Below are positions 1 through 11,001 of a DNA stretch of 64,000 nt, in pieces; positions within the stretch are counted from its first letter, which is position 1; the number at the start of each line of letters is the position of its first letter. The stretch is from Atherinomorus stipes (lineage: Eukaryota; Chordata; Actinopteri; Atheriniformes; Atherinidae), in the NCBI GenBank assembly GCA_023101725.1, contig JALJCO010013393.1:248001-312000 (forward strand), read 5' to 3'. The notes beneath the pieces are model-generated. The model worked only from the letters and a program-made list of their open reading frames with translations. It made no database searches and was not told the origin of the DNA. A program made the translations under genes and the position numbers.

Positions 1-787
1 CACTCTCTCTGTCTCATCCATTCATTCTCTCTGATCCATTCATCCATTTTCTTAATTAAACATTCATACTCTTGCCTCATTTTTACCCCTACAACTAACC
101 CACTTACTGTAATACAGGCCTATTCATTCATATATTCTTCCATCTTCTCTCTTTTAGGATTATGCAAATCACAGTTTGAGTTTCAGAAAAAAACTACACT
201 CAGCAGAATATTTTCTTTAACTTTTGTGACGTTATCTCTTCAGATTTGAACTTTCAAAGTTAAACTTTTCAGGTTTTGCGGTCTTGAGTAAGATAAATGA
301 AACTGAAGCACAGGACCTAGATCTGCAAATGTTTTATACCCTGGAGTGGAAATGTTGGTGTAGTGTCCTTATGCATCTGTCCATTTAAATATATGTTTGT
401 ATTTAGTAAAGGTGCATTTTAAAAAAAATGGCCCTGAAAGTAGTGCAAAGTGATCTTGGTCCTGCTGCTTATAAGAGCTTTCATTTCAGAGTAAAAAATC
501 TAGGAAGGAATTATTTGAAAGGTTATTACTGTTGAGTGAATCATCATGATCTGTCTGCTTTACGATTCATTGTTTGCAGCCTTATTTACTGCTGAGAGAA
601 GGGTCATGTTTAACGATCCAGAATTAGCTGTAGCTGCTGGTGCACTGAGGACATACAGGTGTTACACAACACATGTGGGAGGAAATAATGTGAGAAGGAA
701 GCTGTTCCTCATTTGAATGCATTCATTTGAAGTGCAAGAAGAAAACACAATCTGAATATTATTATTAAACTACAGTGTAGGAAGTCA
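1..787. other. Non-coding, no gene seen
   Basis: AT-rich sequence starting in a pyrimidine-rich stretch with repeated CATTCAT-like words (1-150). I see no coding frame or recognisable element before the SINE at 788. Confidence 0.5.
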
Positions 788-1147
788 GGGCTGCACGGTG
801 GCATGGTGGTTAGCACTGCAGCCTCACACTGAAAAGGTCACTAGTTTGATTCCCGGCTGGGGAGGGGGTTCGACCGATTCCATAGTGGCCTTCCTGTGTT
901 GAGTTTGCATGTTCTCCCCATGTACGTGTGGGTTCTCTCCCGGTACTCTGGCTTCCTCGCACCATCCAAAGACATGCATGTTAGGTTATGGTCACTCTAA
1001 ATTGTCCCTAGGAGTGAATGTGAGTGTGAATGGTTGTCTGTCTCTCTGTGTCGGCCCTGTGACAGACTGGCGACCTGTCCAGGGTGTACCCTGCTTCTCA
1101 CCTGATAATAGCTGGGATAGGCTCCAGCAACCCTGAACTGGATAAGG
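788..1147 (+). mobile_element. tRNA-headed SINE (SINE-1), copy 1
   Basis: The copy opens with GGGCTGCACGGTGGCATGGT, followed by a tRNA-like head: an A-box-like TGGTTAGCACTG and a degenerate B box (GTTTGATTCCC). The body holds GTTTGCATGTTCTCCCC, TCCAAAGACATGCATGTTAG and GACTGGCGACCTGTCCAGGG, and it ends near CTGAACTGGATAAGG. The same order of words recurs at 9587 and 61093, and inverted at 20705. From memory this is a very abundant teleost interspersed repeat. The 75-codon frame inside it has no coding meaning. Confidence 0.8.
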
Positions 1148-2742
1148 AGTCTTTAGCAAGAAGCAACATCAAAGTTCTCTGCACTCTTCAGGTTTTGTTC
1201 ATTTCTGTCTATTTGAATTATTTTGATGGGCACACTGTTTTTTTCCATATTTAGATAGATAAATACAGTATTCCCAACCAGAGGAGCATCTGTTGGCTGC
1301 AAACATACTATTTGCTTATAGGATGACTACAGATGTGAGCTATTAGCTGGAAAATCAAATCAGAATCGAGATTAATGTTTTTACAAGTGAGCGAAAATTT
1401 ACTTGAAAAGCAGAAAAGTAAATATTTTACACACCTTTTTTAAAAGAAATATGTGAAGGCTCTCTCCAAGAACGGTGTGGAGACATGATCCAAATCTGAT
1501 ATTTTCTCAATGGGATCCTCACTGTCATGATGACTTCATGTCTCTACTATTTCTTTAACTGTTAGTTTTAATCTTATAAACTCTGAATTAATCAGATCAA
1601 TTCATCTATGGGTCCCAGTCTCAGGCCAGTTACAGCTCTGCAATGCAAAACAGTATTTCCACAGCTTTTTAGGATGATTGTGACAGAAAGCATAAACAAT
1701 CTCCACCATGATGACAGAGTTGAAGTTTTAGATTATAAAATGTGACTACGGTCGCTGCTGAAGCTAATGAATGAGTGTTTAAAGTGGACTGTACAGATTG
1801 TTTTATTTGCAACAGCCAGCTCGGCCTCCGGCTCTCCATCTTTTTCAACTGAGCAGAGAATAATTGAATTCATCCACCATGCCACAAGTCATGTTCACCA
1901 TCTTTCATATCAAAGAGCGGGAAAGATGGCCTTTTCACATCCATAGCTGATGATAGCATGTAATGTTTGTCCTATTCACTCCAAAGCGTGATAATCTCAT
2001 TGGTGACAAAGTCTCAGATGACAACAACAGTAACAGAGAGCCATAAAACATTTCCAATCTCTACAGTGTTTGAGCAAAGCTTTTCAGTGCTTATCTATTC
2101 AGAACAACCTAACCATATAAAAGCAGGTACTACGATTTTATGCTTGGCTAAGATTAACCCACAAGGTATGTGTATGGTTAGCAAGAGAGATGTTTAATGC
2201 TCCAACTACAAAAAAATAAAAACCAGTGAAGGTTGACCACCTCCACTTCTTCTCCAAGCAAGTAAACAATGCTTTGCTTACTCCTGTTTCTTCTGAAATC
2301 AACAATCACCTCTTTTGTTTGTTTATGTTCAAGATGAGGTCCTTCTTTTTTTTTTTGTACCATCTCACAAACGACTGACCTGTACTCAACTTGTCCATCA
2401 ATGACACACCCCACAACTGCAGAGTATTTCTGTAGACAGGACTCTTTTAATATCTTTGTTATAATTTAACTCAATAACTTATAAACTATGACAGTTTTGC
2501 TCTCAAATAACATTTCTTGTGTGCAACTGTAGAGCACCCAATCACTCTTGAATAGTTTTATCCAAATCATTGAAATGATTATACTGTTCTCTTGACATCA
2601 ATTGACATTGGCAAGAACAAGAGGTGGAGTAGGACGCTGAACTACCAAAGAGGCACTCACACTGAATGAGCTGATTCCTACCCTCAGTGGGCTGATTACA
2701 TTTATCCATGATCAGCATCTCAGAAAGAGGACTTCACTCACC
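1148..2742. other. Non-coding, no gene seen
   Basis: Unique-looking AT-rich DNA. The two open frames here (1967-2197 plus, 2178-2414 minus) are short, overlap on opposite strands and show no domain. There is an 11-bp T run near 2347. Confidence 0.45.
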
Positions 2743-2751
2743 TGCCATTCA

Positions 2752-2807
2752 CGTGTAAACACGTTTATTCAAATCCCAACGTTAACTGGCAATCAAGTGT
2801 TTACACG
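2752..2807. repeat. Short inverted repeat GTGTAAACAC
   Basis: CGTGTAAACACGTT (2752-2765) is mirrored by AAGTGTTTACACG (2795-2807), giving 12-13-bp arms around a spacer of about 29 bp. Related TTTACATG/TTTACAC words occur in the inverted-repeat element near 32.9-33.4 kb, so this may be a remnant of such an element. Confidence 0.4.
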
Positions 2808-3026
2808 TTAATTACAGGTTTTAATCAGGGGAGCTGTTTTAATCTCTGGAGGAGCTTATCAGAGAGAACCAAGTGCTGATCGTCTTTATTTCTGTAGTTT
2901 TCACCCCATCCAGTAGATGGCGGTGTCAGACAAGCTTAAAAAAACCTACCAGGAAGTAGTGTGCTTCTATGGTGCCTTTATTGTTAGCGGTTGTTAGCCC
3001 AAGAAGTGTGCTGGATTTGAGAAGGG

Positions 3027-3235
3027 TCTATCTGTGGGTCGCAAGACAGGGGCGTGTTGTAGAGTGGGCGTGTCGTAGTGTGACGTAACTCGACGACACG
3101 CCCACCAGGCCAATGAGAGCCAGTAAAATCTAGCCCTACCCCTGACCCTTCCCCTAAACCTAACCAGACCCACCCACTATGCGACACGCCCACTATAGTA
3201 CACGCCCACTGGGTTGCAAGCCGCAGATATAGATA
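3027..3235. mobile_element. MITE-like inverted-repeat element with CACGCCC boxes
   Basis: The left end TCTATCTGTGGGTCGCAA pairs with the right end TTGCAAGCCGCAGATATAGA. Several GGGCGTG/CACGCCC boxes lie inside, including an inner stem GGCGTGTCG...CGACACGCC. At about 209 bp without coding capacity it fits a miniature DNA transposon. I could not define a target-site duplication, so the superfamily is open. Confidence 0.5.
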
Positions 3236-3569
3236 CACTTGCTGGATTCTGTTGCGAGGGGGAGAGAACATGGCGACCGGTTGTAATCGAAGCAGTTTAG
3301 GAGGTGCTCACGCACCTAAGCTACGGTGGCAGAATAGAAGGAGGGAGGGAGGAATAGAGGCAGACGTTTCTGCCAAATGCTATGTTGTGAAACAGACTTG
3401 TTGTGGCTTATTTAGCTAGTAAATAATTATTTTGCCACCAAAACTCTTTTCTCAGTGTTGTATTTGTTGCTTCATAGAAGTAAACAGCTTTTCAGATGAT
3501 GAAGGTGTTACTAAAGTAAAAAAAATATTGGCAACAAAGACACTTTTCCACTTGAAGCACATTGCAGCA

Positions 3570-4008
3570 TTTAAAGGGACTAAAGGCAGGAATTTGTAAA
3601 AAAAAAAAAAAAACATGCATGTCCAGTATTTTTAATACTAATGGGTGACGAAGCGCTAAATACCAAAAATAAAGTTTCTCTCTGTTGCCTTGAACAGGCT
3701 GTGTGCTGCAAAATGCGCTGCAATTCGGTGTCCAAACTTCCCGCGCTGCCCTGCGGACATGACGTCAAATGACGCTACATCTGCAGTTTTGATACATGTA
3801 AGTGATAGTTATGGATTCTTCTGCCGTCAGCAAACGATCCAGATCAACTGAAAGACAATAAAACGTGTAACTATGAAGAAAAAGGTGAGTGAACAAAATT
3901 ATAGCTTCAGTTTGTGCACGCTCCTGTGATGGCTTGGCTCGTGGCTGCAGTTACCTGAAGTGGCAGTCGCGAGTTTCGTTTCTTAATCTTGCCTCAAGTC
4001 CCTTTAAA
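3570..4008. mobile_element. MITE-b, TTTAAAGGGACT terminal repeats
   Basis: TTTAAAGGGACTAAAGGCAG at the left is mirrored by GCCTCAAGTCCCTTTAAA at the right, giving terminal inverted repeats of about 20 bp around 439 bp. An A15 run lies at 3598-3612. The right half, including the GTTTGTGCACGCTCC word, has a diverged second copy at 43690-43806. It has no transposase. The 121-codon frame that begins at 3889 runs out of this element into the next repeat and is not a gene. Confidence 0.65.
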
Positions 4009-4009
4009 G

Positions 4010-4275
4010 CTCGTTTTCTCAGCTTTTTGGTCAGAAAGAGGCATTTTCGGTGCAACAAACCCATGTTCTACTGCAGTTTGCTAAAGAATGGAAAAAGCTT
4101 GAAACAAATGATTTTTTCTGATAAAAGAAGAGAGTCTAAGCCTTCCTTTGGTACATTCAGTGTTTGCATAGGCATCGTACACAATATTCTGTGGATCTCC
4201 AAAAATCTGTTAAAATGCTTAAAAATCCTGGCAATATGGAGCGCTCTGCTCTGAAAAGGTCTGGCAGTCAATGAG
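4010..4275. mobile_element. Probable fragment of a TTAA-type element
   Basis: The stretch ends in GGTCTGGCAGTCAATGAG directly followed by TTAA (4276-4279). Read inward, that end is CTCATTGACTGCCAGACC, which resembles, from memory, the ends of a teleost piggyBac-like repeat. The left end is missing or was lost next to MITE-b. No coding capacity. Confidence 0.4.
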
Positions 4276-4279
4276 TTAA

Positions 4280-4760
4280 CAAGAATCCTTCCACCTTGAC
4301 AAACCTGAAATTCTCAATTTCACGGTGCATTTCCAGGAAAAAAACGTGTAAAATTAAGACATTTTAACTATTAGCAAAACAACAATGAAATGGCTGCTTC
4401 TTGTTCCGGATTAAGTGCATTTGATTAAAGGTTGAATATGGAAGCTATAATACCTCCATGAGGCATTTAAAGGGGTGCAGAATGAAAGTACAGTAATTCC
4501 TTGAAAAATTGTATTTGGCCGGAAAATTTATATAAATTTTAATGGGTTCGACATTTACACGCCACCATATGTCCTTTCATCGACACACCCTCATCATCTT
4601 CATCCAGTTGCATATTTTTTTCTCATGTTGCATCATCCCCCTCTTTCATTCACATCCTCATTCCACTGAGAACTAACCATCAACATCTGACAAAAATCTA
4701 CATCAGGAGTTTTGCTCAAACTTATCCAATGAGAAGTGAAGCATAAAAAAAGAAGTGAAG
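4280..4760. other. Non-coding, no gene seen
   Basis: AT-rich spacer with no recognised feature between two inverted-repeat elements. Confidence 0.4.
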
Positions 4761-5310
4761 CTTAAAGGGACATTGTGTAAGGTCTCCTGTTATTTATTCA
4801 CAAAAAATAACTTATTTCGTTCAAAAGTATTTTTCCATTAATCAGAAGGCTAATCACTCCCATCAACAAACTGAAATGCTCCTGTAAGCTCTGAATTTGC
4901 CGTTCATATCATTCATTCTCACTGGAGACACCGGAGTTGTCGGCTCAAATCCAAGTAATGCTTTTGAAAAGTTACCGCGGTGAAGTGAGGAGGGACCGAG
5001 CGTTACACTGATGCTGCATTCACATACAGTCAGGCAGACGGCCGTCGGTAACAAAACAGATGTCATTGTAATCCCAGAAGCTGAGAGAAAGACGGTAAAA
5101 CATGGGTCAGGAAAACAAAACAACATCGCCATGACAACATATCAGAGATGAGGACTGAAGTCACTGTAACTGACAGACCACTTCTAGGCTTGTTTATGCC
5201 TTTACATGCAGCGGCTGTCGTCCGTCTGTTGTCTGCCCGGTTTCACATGAATGCAGCATGAAAAGTTGAGTTGCTTGCGATATACAATTGTTACGCAATG
5301 TCCCTTTAAG
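4761..5310. mobile_element. MITE with CTTAAAGGGACATTG ends
   Basis: The left end CTTAAAGGGACATTGTGTAA and the right end TTACGCAATGTCCCTTTAAG are inverted copies with one mismatch in 20. The 550-bp interior has no supported coding frame. No convincing target-site duplication was found, so the superfamily is unassigned. The first nine bases of the terminal repeat resemble MITE-b, but the interiors differ. Confidence 0.75.
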
Positions 5311-5457
5311 TAAGTAGGGTATGTGTCTCCTTTCGTTGGTGTCTCAGTTTTTCATCCTGCTCTACAAGGTTATTTGTGTTTCCCCATATCCACTTTAACC
5401 AATCATTTATACCAGCTGTTTTGTGTTGTAACATCTCTTTTCGAGCTGTTCATTTAA

Positions 5458-6859
5458 CCCTCATAGCTTCTTAAGCTTTCTGAAGGGGTAGTGAGTAACC
5501 TTTTATGTTGTAACCTTTTTTCTACAAATGCAAATAGCATAAAACTTGGTCAAGGTGTGTATTTTGGCTTGACTCATGATATTCTAGAAGATGAGTTGCC
5601 TAACTCTTTTTCTAAGGTCTTTAACTAAAATATACCTCATTTCCTCCTTAGTGCCAATCCGTGCCACATTGACTTGCATTGAAAATGACCTTTCTACAAT
5701 CAAATGCCATTTCAGAATAAATTTTTAGGATAAAATTTTTTCACTTCACACACTTGCTCTACACTTCAATGATTTAGTTTGAACTGTTTTCCATGACATA
5801 AGACCATTTACTCAAAAGGGGCCCCGCTTTTTACCTTAGTGATGAAAAAACCCATAGACTTCAATGTTATTTCAGCAAATCAGAGTCCTTCAAAAACTCA
5901 AAATGCTTAACACATCCAATGAAGTAAAAAATCTTTTTTCTTCTTTCATGTGAGGTTATTTGAGCGTGAAAGGGTCTCAAATTTGTAATTTTAGAGTTGT
6001 TGTTTTTTTTTTCAAGCATTTTGATCAGTCAGATCACATGCATAAAAAACAGCTAATTATTTAGGTCAGTCTTTTGCAGGGAATTTAGTTCCCTCTCTGT
6101 AATGCACTGCCATTCCTGTTCAAACTGGAATTTTTCCCATATTTTTTTGCATTTTATCATGAAACAACTTCCCATTGAGCTTTTTTAATTGTGGTTGCTA
6201 TGATCTATGCTTAGGTCTGCTCTGTGTACCTAATAATTGCCTGCCACCTACAGGCTATTTTTTACTTATTATAACCCACTTTTCAGTTTTAGGCAATGGG
6301 AGCATTGTGTGTACAAACTGGAACTTAAAGGGTTAAAATTTTGAAACTTTTTGAATTTTTTTGGTATTGATGGTTAGGCCAGAAGTCAGTGATGACAGCC
6401 ATGAAAAAAAAATTCAGCATTTAATTTTTACACAGTATTTACAGGCCATTGGCCAGTCCGTGCCCTTAAGAAGCTTAACGTAACTTTTTTTTAAAAAACC
6501 ACTGTAACACAAATAGTATAGATGCATCAAAAACATTTTTATACCTTTTTTAAATACTCCAGGGCTCTGATAATCCTGCACAAAAATTATTTTTTTGCAT
6601 TAATCACATTTATTTTAACCCCATTTTCAGTTTTTGGAAGTTGGAGCAGCGTGTATGCAAAGTGGAATTTAAAGGGTTAAAATTTTATAACTCACTGATT
6701 TTTTGATATTGATGGTTAGGCCAGAAGTCTGTGATGACAGCCATGAAAGAAAATGGCAACTTTTCATTTTTAGATAATATTTACAGGCCATTAATGGACA
6801 TTGGCCAGTGTGTGCCCTTAAGAAGCTTAACGTAACTTTTTCTTAGGGAGGCATGAGGG
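5458..6859. mobile_element. Non-autonomous TTAA-flanked (piggyBac-like) element
   Basis: TTAA lies on both sides (5454-5457 and 6860-6863). The left end CCCTCATAGCTTCTTAAGC pairs with the right end CTTAGGGAGGCATGAGGG with one gap and a few mismatches. TTAA targets with CCC/CCT-type ends are the hallmark of piggyBac transposons. At 1,402 bp it has no transposase frame and is dominated by AT-rich sequence with an internal direct duplication. The word CTTAAGAAGCTTAACG appears twice inside, and in inverse near the left end. Confidence 0.65.
6262..6842 (+). repeat. Direct duplication inside the TTAA element, period about 347 bp
   Basis: The block 6262-6491 recurs at 6611-6842. Shared words include TTGATGGTTAGGCCAGAAGT, GTGATGACAGCCATGAAA, TTTACAGGCCATT and CTTAAGAAGCTTAACGTAAC. 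The copies are clearly diverged, so the duplication probably belongs to the element family rather than to this insertion. Confidence 0.7.
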
Positions 6860-7258
6860 TTAAGATTGTTTTAACACTATGAGCCCCAAAAGGCCTCCCA
6901 GACATTTCCCCACATATCCCTGCTTAACCAAGATGTAAGTTTGGAGTAAGAGACATAAAATGAATAAATTAATTTAAAAAAAAATCTTTTTCGATCTGTT
7001 GATCTCTCCTTATTGAACTTAATCTGACAGCTATAGAGCAGAGAGAGGTCAGTATAGGACTCAATTCATTGGAGACAGCAGTGAAATGAATCCAGACGTC
7101 TCTTGGCAAGAGCTAATACTGAAACAAGCCAAATTCCAAGTTGTTTTTAGGTTAAACAAGTTACAGTTTTATAAAGGACTCCTCTGAGAGGTTGATGTGC
7201 CGGAGCATAACATTCAGGATGATTAGCTACACATCTGTGTGTACTTAGCTGTTGCATG

Positions 7259-7279
7259 TTTTTTTTTTTTTTTTTTTTT
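7259..7279 (+). repeat. T21 homopolymer
   Basis: An uninterrupted T run. It lies just left of the reverse-oriented LINE tail, although the tail's own microsatellite end is the AATTA-rich side near 7440. Confidence 0.85.
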
Positions 7280-7317
7280 CATTTTCAAAGATTGATTCAT
7301 CTTCATCATTGCCACAT

Positions 7318-7445
7318 CAGTTTATTTCAGCTTTGTAGCACCAATTCACAACAATTATCTCAAGGCACCTCAGAGACATGATCAATTGAAGCCAATTCAT
7401 TATGAACCAAGTAGAACTCAATTAAATTAAATTCAATTAATTCAT
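7318..7445 (-). mobile_element. L2-like LINE 3' tail fragment
   Basis: Read on the minus strand it gives TTGAGATAATTGTTGTGAAT, then TTGGTGCTACAAAGCTGAAA. This matches the remembered 3' tail of teleost L2-type LINEs (TTGAGATGA...GTGAATTGGCGCTATACAAATAAA). Similar tails lie at 37805-37905 and 56735-56797. Confidence 0.55.
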
Positions 7446-7639
7446 GATAACTGTTTTAGCACACAACTTGCTGAGTCAGCACCTTAACACGGTGGAATGG
7501 CTTGGACATCCCACAGATCCTAGGAGACATGTGGTTGGAGGCTTTGGTTGGGTCACCCATGGGAAACGGGTCTCTAGGGGAGGGACTAGACAAATCGTGG
7601 CTCAGAAGACCCTCATATTTAAAAAAAAAAAAAAAGTGT

Positions 7640-8037
7640 TGGGGCTAAGTTTCCCTGAGTTCAGAGTTAACTTTCTGTTAGTTAATGGGGGTTTCTCTCA
7701 CTGTGCCGCTCATCACTGCAGTACAGCTGAGAAGAGCAGCTCGCTACTCAGACACCACCAAACTGAAAACTTTGAACCTCTGAACTCACAGGACAATAGA
7801 ACTTGTTCGTTCATTCATTCTACTTAAAGCATTGATGAAATGAAGGAGTTTTGCTGCAGATAATGCCTTAGAGAGGCTGACCCATCTCTCACATTAAATG
7901 GATGTACGCCGAAGGACGACTCAATAAAATATCCTCCTAAGGAGTCAAAGTGATACAGAAATTTTACCGGTGAGTAAATGGACGTATAAACTCTTAGAAA
8001 TAAGATCCAGGTTGAAAAGAAAAAAGTTATCCTTTAA
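7640..8037 (-). mobile_element. Unclassified dispersed repeat R1, copy A
   Basis: The reverse complement matches 11361-11790 over most of its length: AAGGATAACTT, CAACCTGGATCTTATTTCTA, TTTACTCACCGGTAAAATTT, CTGTATCACTTTGACTCCTT, GGCATTATCTGCAGCAAAAC and GTTTTCAGTTTGGTGG in the same order. A shorter third copy is at 36341-36455. No terminal repeat, coding region or tail identifies the class. It abuts the retroelement fragment at 8038. Confidence 0.7.
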
Positions 8038-8370
8038 GGTTTTGTGAAGAGATTGCCCCACAAACCTTCTACACCCAACCTTGATTGGCATGCACTTTAC
8101 CTTCCAGCCTTGCTTGCAGCAGTCAATGATCAGTTCTTCATATTTGGACCTCCTGTTGGCCCCTTCCAAACGGTCCTCCCATTGCACTGTTAGCTCCATT
8201 AGGATGATATTCTTTGTCTTCTCTGAAACCAGGAGGATATCTGGCCTCAGAGTGGTGGGGGAACCTAATCTGTTTATCCAGGTCGACAAACAGCTACCAG
8301 TCCTGTGCAGTTGCCAAAACTCCTGCCTGGTTCTTGGTTCCTGCAGTTCTCAGCTGCTGTTCTCCTTCCT
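8038..8370 (-). pseudogene. Retroelement polyprotein C-terminal fragment, downstream part
   Basis: The minus frame from 8289 reads PTTLRPDILLVSEKTKNIIL, then MELTVQWEDRLEGANRRSKY, then GWKVKCMPIKVGCRRFVGQS. It resembles the C-terminal region of retroelement proteins I remember from fish and invertebrates (RPD.V..SE.TK...ELTVPWE; W...CLPVEVG.RGF.GQSL). The PD...ELT...K pattern recalls PD-(D/E)xK nucleases, but that is inference. Upstream the frame shifts (a DW-stop-LFVDLDKQ segment) and more coding relics follow beyond an inserted transposon at 9392. Copy A of R1 cuts off the far end. Not functional. Confidence 0.6.
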
Positions 8371-8373
8371 TTA

Positions 8374-9388
8374 AGCCCGGCATACACTGTGCGATTTTTG
8401 GTTGTTTTTGAGCCGATTTTCCAGTCGTGCGACAATTTTGGGGATCAGGACGATTCTTGGCCAAATCGTGTCGTGCAGTATACTAGGGGGTCACGAGAGG
8501 CGATTGGCACCTCACGACAAGCTCCCGATCAGAAATTGTGAGTTACAAGAAAATCAAACCTGTTTGATATTTGGATCATGGTTCGTGAGTGAATCACATG
8601 TTTTCACATTTCGCATGCATGAAAAAAAAAGAAAATAAACCAGAGGCAGCATGGTAACCTAGCTTGTCATTTGGATGGAGTTCTCATTGTACAGATCTGG
8701 GCATGAAAAAGTTCCGCCTTTTTCTGCCAGTTGTGGTGCAGTAACAGTGCACCAGTACTGCACTATCACTGGCTGAATGATTTGTCCCACGAATACATCA
8801 TCACACACGGTGACCAAACTTGGTGTGTGTAAACGTCCTTGATCCAGGCTTTCATTTATGCTCTGAAATCGATTCCCTGGGCACACAGGCGTTTCTCTGT
8901 GTGATTGAATTAACAGACAAGTGGCTGGTAAGTGGCTGAAAGAGGAACTTTTTCATGCCCAGATCTGTAGACTGTACAGCCCATGTCTGGTCAGCCAATT
9001 CCTCATCCATACACGACGTCGCCTTTTCTTTTTAGCTAATTCTTCACAAAGAAGAGCGCAAATCGCCAAGGCAGCACAGTATTTTTGGGGATGACAAACT
9101 GTTGCTGCTGCTGTTGTTGTTGTTATTGTCATCTTTTTCTTCTCTGTCTTTCTTCTTCTTCTTCTACTGCTAGCTGTATTTATTGCGTTGCATGTCGGGA
9201 TGGTTCAAGACCCTAACTGCCTTTGAGGATGTAGAGTGCAAGTAGTCAGATTGCATCCGAGTGTCGGTTTGTACAGTGTGAGGACATACATCGCAAGCTG
9301 TTAACTTTTGAACTCTCTGACTGATTCGCACAATTTGAGTTTGGGCTGCGAGCAACGACTGAAATTATCGCACAGTGTATCCCAGACT
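8374..9388. mobile_element. Harbinger-like non-autonomous DNA transposon
   Basis: The left end AGCCCGGCATACACTGTGCG and the right end CGCACAGTGTATCCCAGACT are inverted copies with three mismatches in 20. The trinucleotide TTA flanks both sides (8371-8373, 9389-9391), as expected of PIF/Harbinger elements. At 1,015 bp no transposase is left and about 280 bp is a nested MITE. It interrupts a decayed retroelement frame, which resumes on the other side. Confidence 0.7.
8690..8969. mobile_element. MITE-a, copy 1, perfect 26-bp terminal repeats
   Basis: Positions 8690-8715 and 8944-8969 are exact inverted repeats (core CAGATCTGGGCATGAAAAAG). The outermost bases are TA on both sides, so the transposon may be 8692-8967 with a TA target duplication, as in Tc1/mariner. 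A second copy in inverse orientation is at 43378-43688. It sits inside the Harbinger-like element, so it arrived later. Identical arms suggest a fairly recent insertion. Confidence 0.75.
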
Positions 9389-9391
9389 TTA

Positions 9392-9490
9392 CAAAGACAA
9401 TTGTCCAAGTCATGTGGAGGGGCCGTTTGCTGTTGTTGTTGATTTGCGTGCTGATGGCTTCAGCAATTGATTTTTAGGACCTGGTTGTGG
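9392..9490 (-). pseudogene. Retroelement polyprotein fragment, upstream part
   Basis: The minus strand reads HNQVLK, then after a frame change an EAIST...-like stretch, then TIVFV before the transposon boundary. With the 1,015-bp transposon and one TTA left out, the frame runs on into the fragment ending at 8370. Fish relatives have the same order as I remember it (RHDQVL..., then a short F.R stretch, then the DW...L region). Weak on its own, stronger with the neighbouring fragment. Confidence 0.45.
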
Positions 9491-9586
9491 CCCTAGATTG
9501 ATATACATGTTTATTCACAGGCATACATTAGTAATGCATAGTACTAGTAACGAGTAAAGAAATATTACAAGTCAGTAATTTCCATA

Positions 9587-9972
9587 GGGCTGTATGGTGG
9601 TGTGGTGGTTAGCACCGCAGCCTCATAGTAAGAAAGTTGATAGCTCGAGTCCCAGCTGGGGAGAGGGCTCGAACAATTCCAGCAGTGGCCTTTACGTGTG
9701 GAGTCTGCATGTTCTCCACATGTATGCGTGGGTTCTTTTCAAGGTCTCCAGCTTCCTCCCACTGTCCAAAGACATGCAAGTTAGGTTAATTGGTCACTCT
9801 AAATTGCCCCCAGGTATGAATGTGAGTGTGACTGTTGTCTGTCTCTCTGTGTTGGCCCTGCGACAGACTGGCGACGTGTCCAGCGTGTACCCTGCCTCTC
9901 GCCAGATAATAGGCTCCAGCAACCACTGTGACCCTGAACTGGATAAGCAGAATGGAAAATGTATGAATGAAT
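9587..9972 (+). mobile_element. SINE-1, copy 2
   Basis: Starts GGGCTGTATGGTGGTGTGGT and carries the same word order as copy 1, through GTCCAAAGACATGCAAGTTA and GACTGGCGACGTGTCCAGCG, ending GGATAAGCAGAATGGAAAAT before an ATGA-rich tail. The B-box-like segment (GCTCGAGTCCC) is intact. The overlapping 126-codon plus and 61-codon minus frames are not genes. Confidence 0.8.
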
Positions 9973-11000
9973 GAGTAATTTCAATGATTAATAATCATTA
10001 AAACTACTAATATTTAAAAGTCTGAAGGAAGAAAGTTCGGACTAATAAGTTTCAATCTGCATACAGTCAGCAGCCCCTCTGCTGAGTGAAAGTCAGATAC
10101 TGCAAACCTAATCTGCTGGAAACCTCAATGTCTCCAGAGCAGGTAAGGTCCTGGGATAAGAGATCCACCCACGTAAACCGACAAGCTCCTGATCAATCAC
10201 TGCTCTTATGTTTCTTTCTTTTTTTTTTTTTTTCCCAAATTGACATAGAGTATCTCTTGATTTCTGCTTGAGGTCAAAGACTGTTGTTTGACAATAACAA
10301 ACTTTCAGAGTTGTATCTTCAGAAAGGGATGCTGGTCGATTGAGGTTTCTTCCTGCAAACTTTAAATGAGTCAAAACCTGGTACATGCACATACACAATC
10401 GTTATGAAATTATCTTGAAATAATTATTTTTTACTCGTATGGGGTGGGTTGGGGGGTAAACCTCACTTTGACTTCTTTTCATACCCCTTTTTTTTCTCGT
10501 GTAGGTACACACGCTTACATACACTTGTCTATGCATATTCATGTCCTCCTGGTGTGAAGTAACATTGAGGGAAGAGAGGCAAGCATCACAAACCCCTAAA
10601 AACTTTACTCTGGATGGACGGATCAAAGGAAAATCATATCCCAACAGAGAACAACGTGATAAAAATATAAGGGTATGGTTGATAGAAAGAATACGTGGAG
10701 GAAATGGCTGGGCTTTTAAGAACAAAACAAGGGGACGTCCGATGTGAAGTCACTGCAACAACAGGTGTGTAGTTTGTTTAGCCACTTTAGCAGTTTGTCA
10801 CCATTCACCTTCCATCGTTTCCTGGTCTCTTTGACAAAAAATAATAAGTTACATAAGCAGCAACATTTACCAACTGCACATCGTCTTAGAATATAAATAT
10901 AATCCACTGGTCCCTTGTAGTTTGGTTTGCTCTTGCAGGTACACTGAAAACACTGCGTTGTTGCAGAGCTGCCTCAACAGCAGAGCCGTTGAGCACTATG
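9973..11000. other. Non-coding, no gene seen
   Basis: AT-rich DNA with a T-rich run near 10215-10233 and a GGGGTGGGTTGGGGGG stretch near 10440-10455. Several open frames of 60-107 codons overlap on both strands without domain content. Confidence 0.45.
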
Positions 11001-11001
11001 C

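Noticed and set aside
909..1136. 75-codon frame as a gene
   Set aside because: Lies within SINE-1. Equivalent frames appear in the copies at 9594 and 61162.
3889..4254. 121-codon frame as a gene
   Set aside because: Crosses the boundary between MITE-b and the next repeat. The second MITE-b copy does not preserve it.
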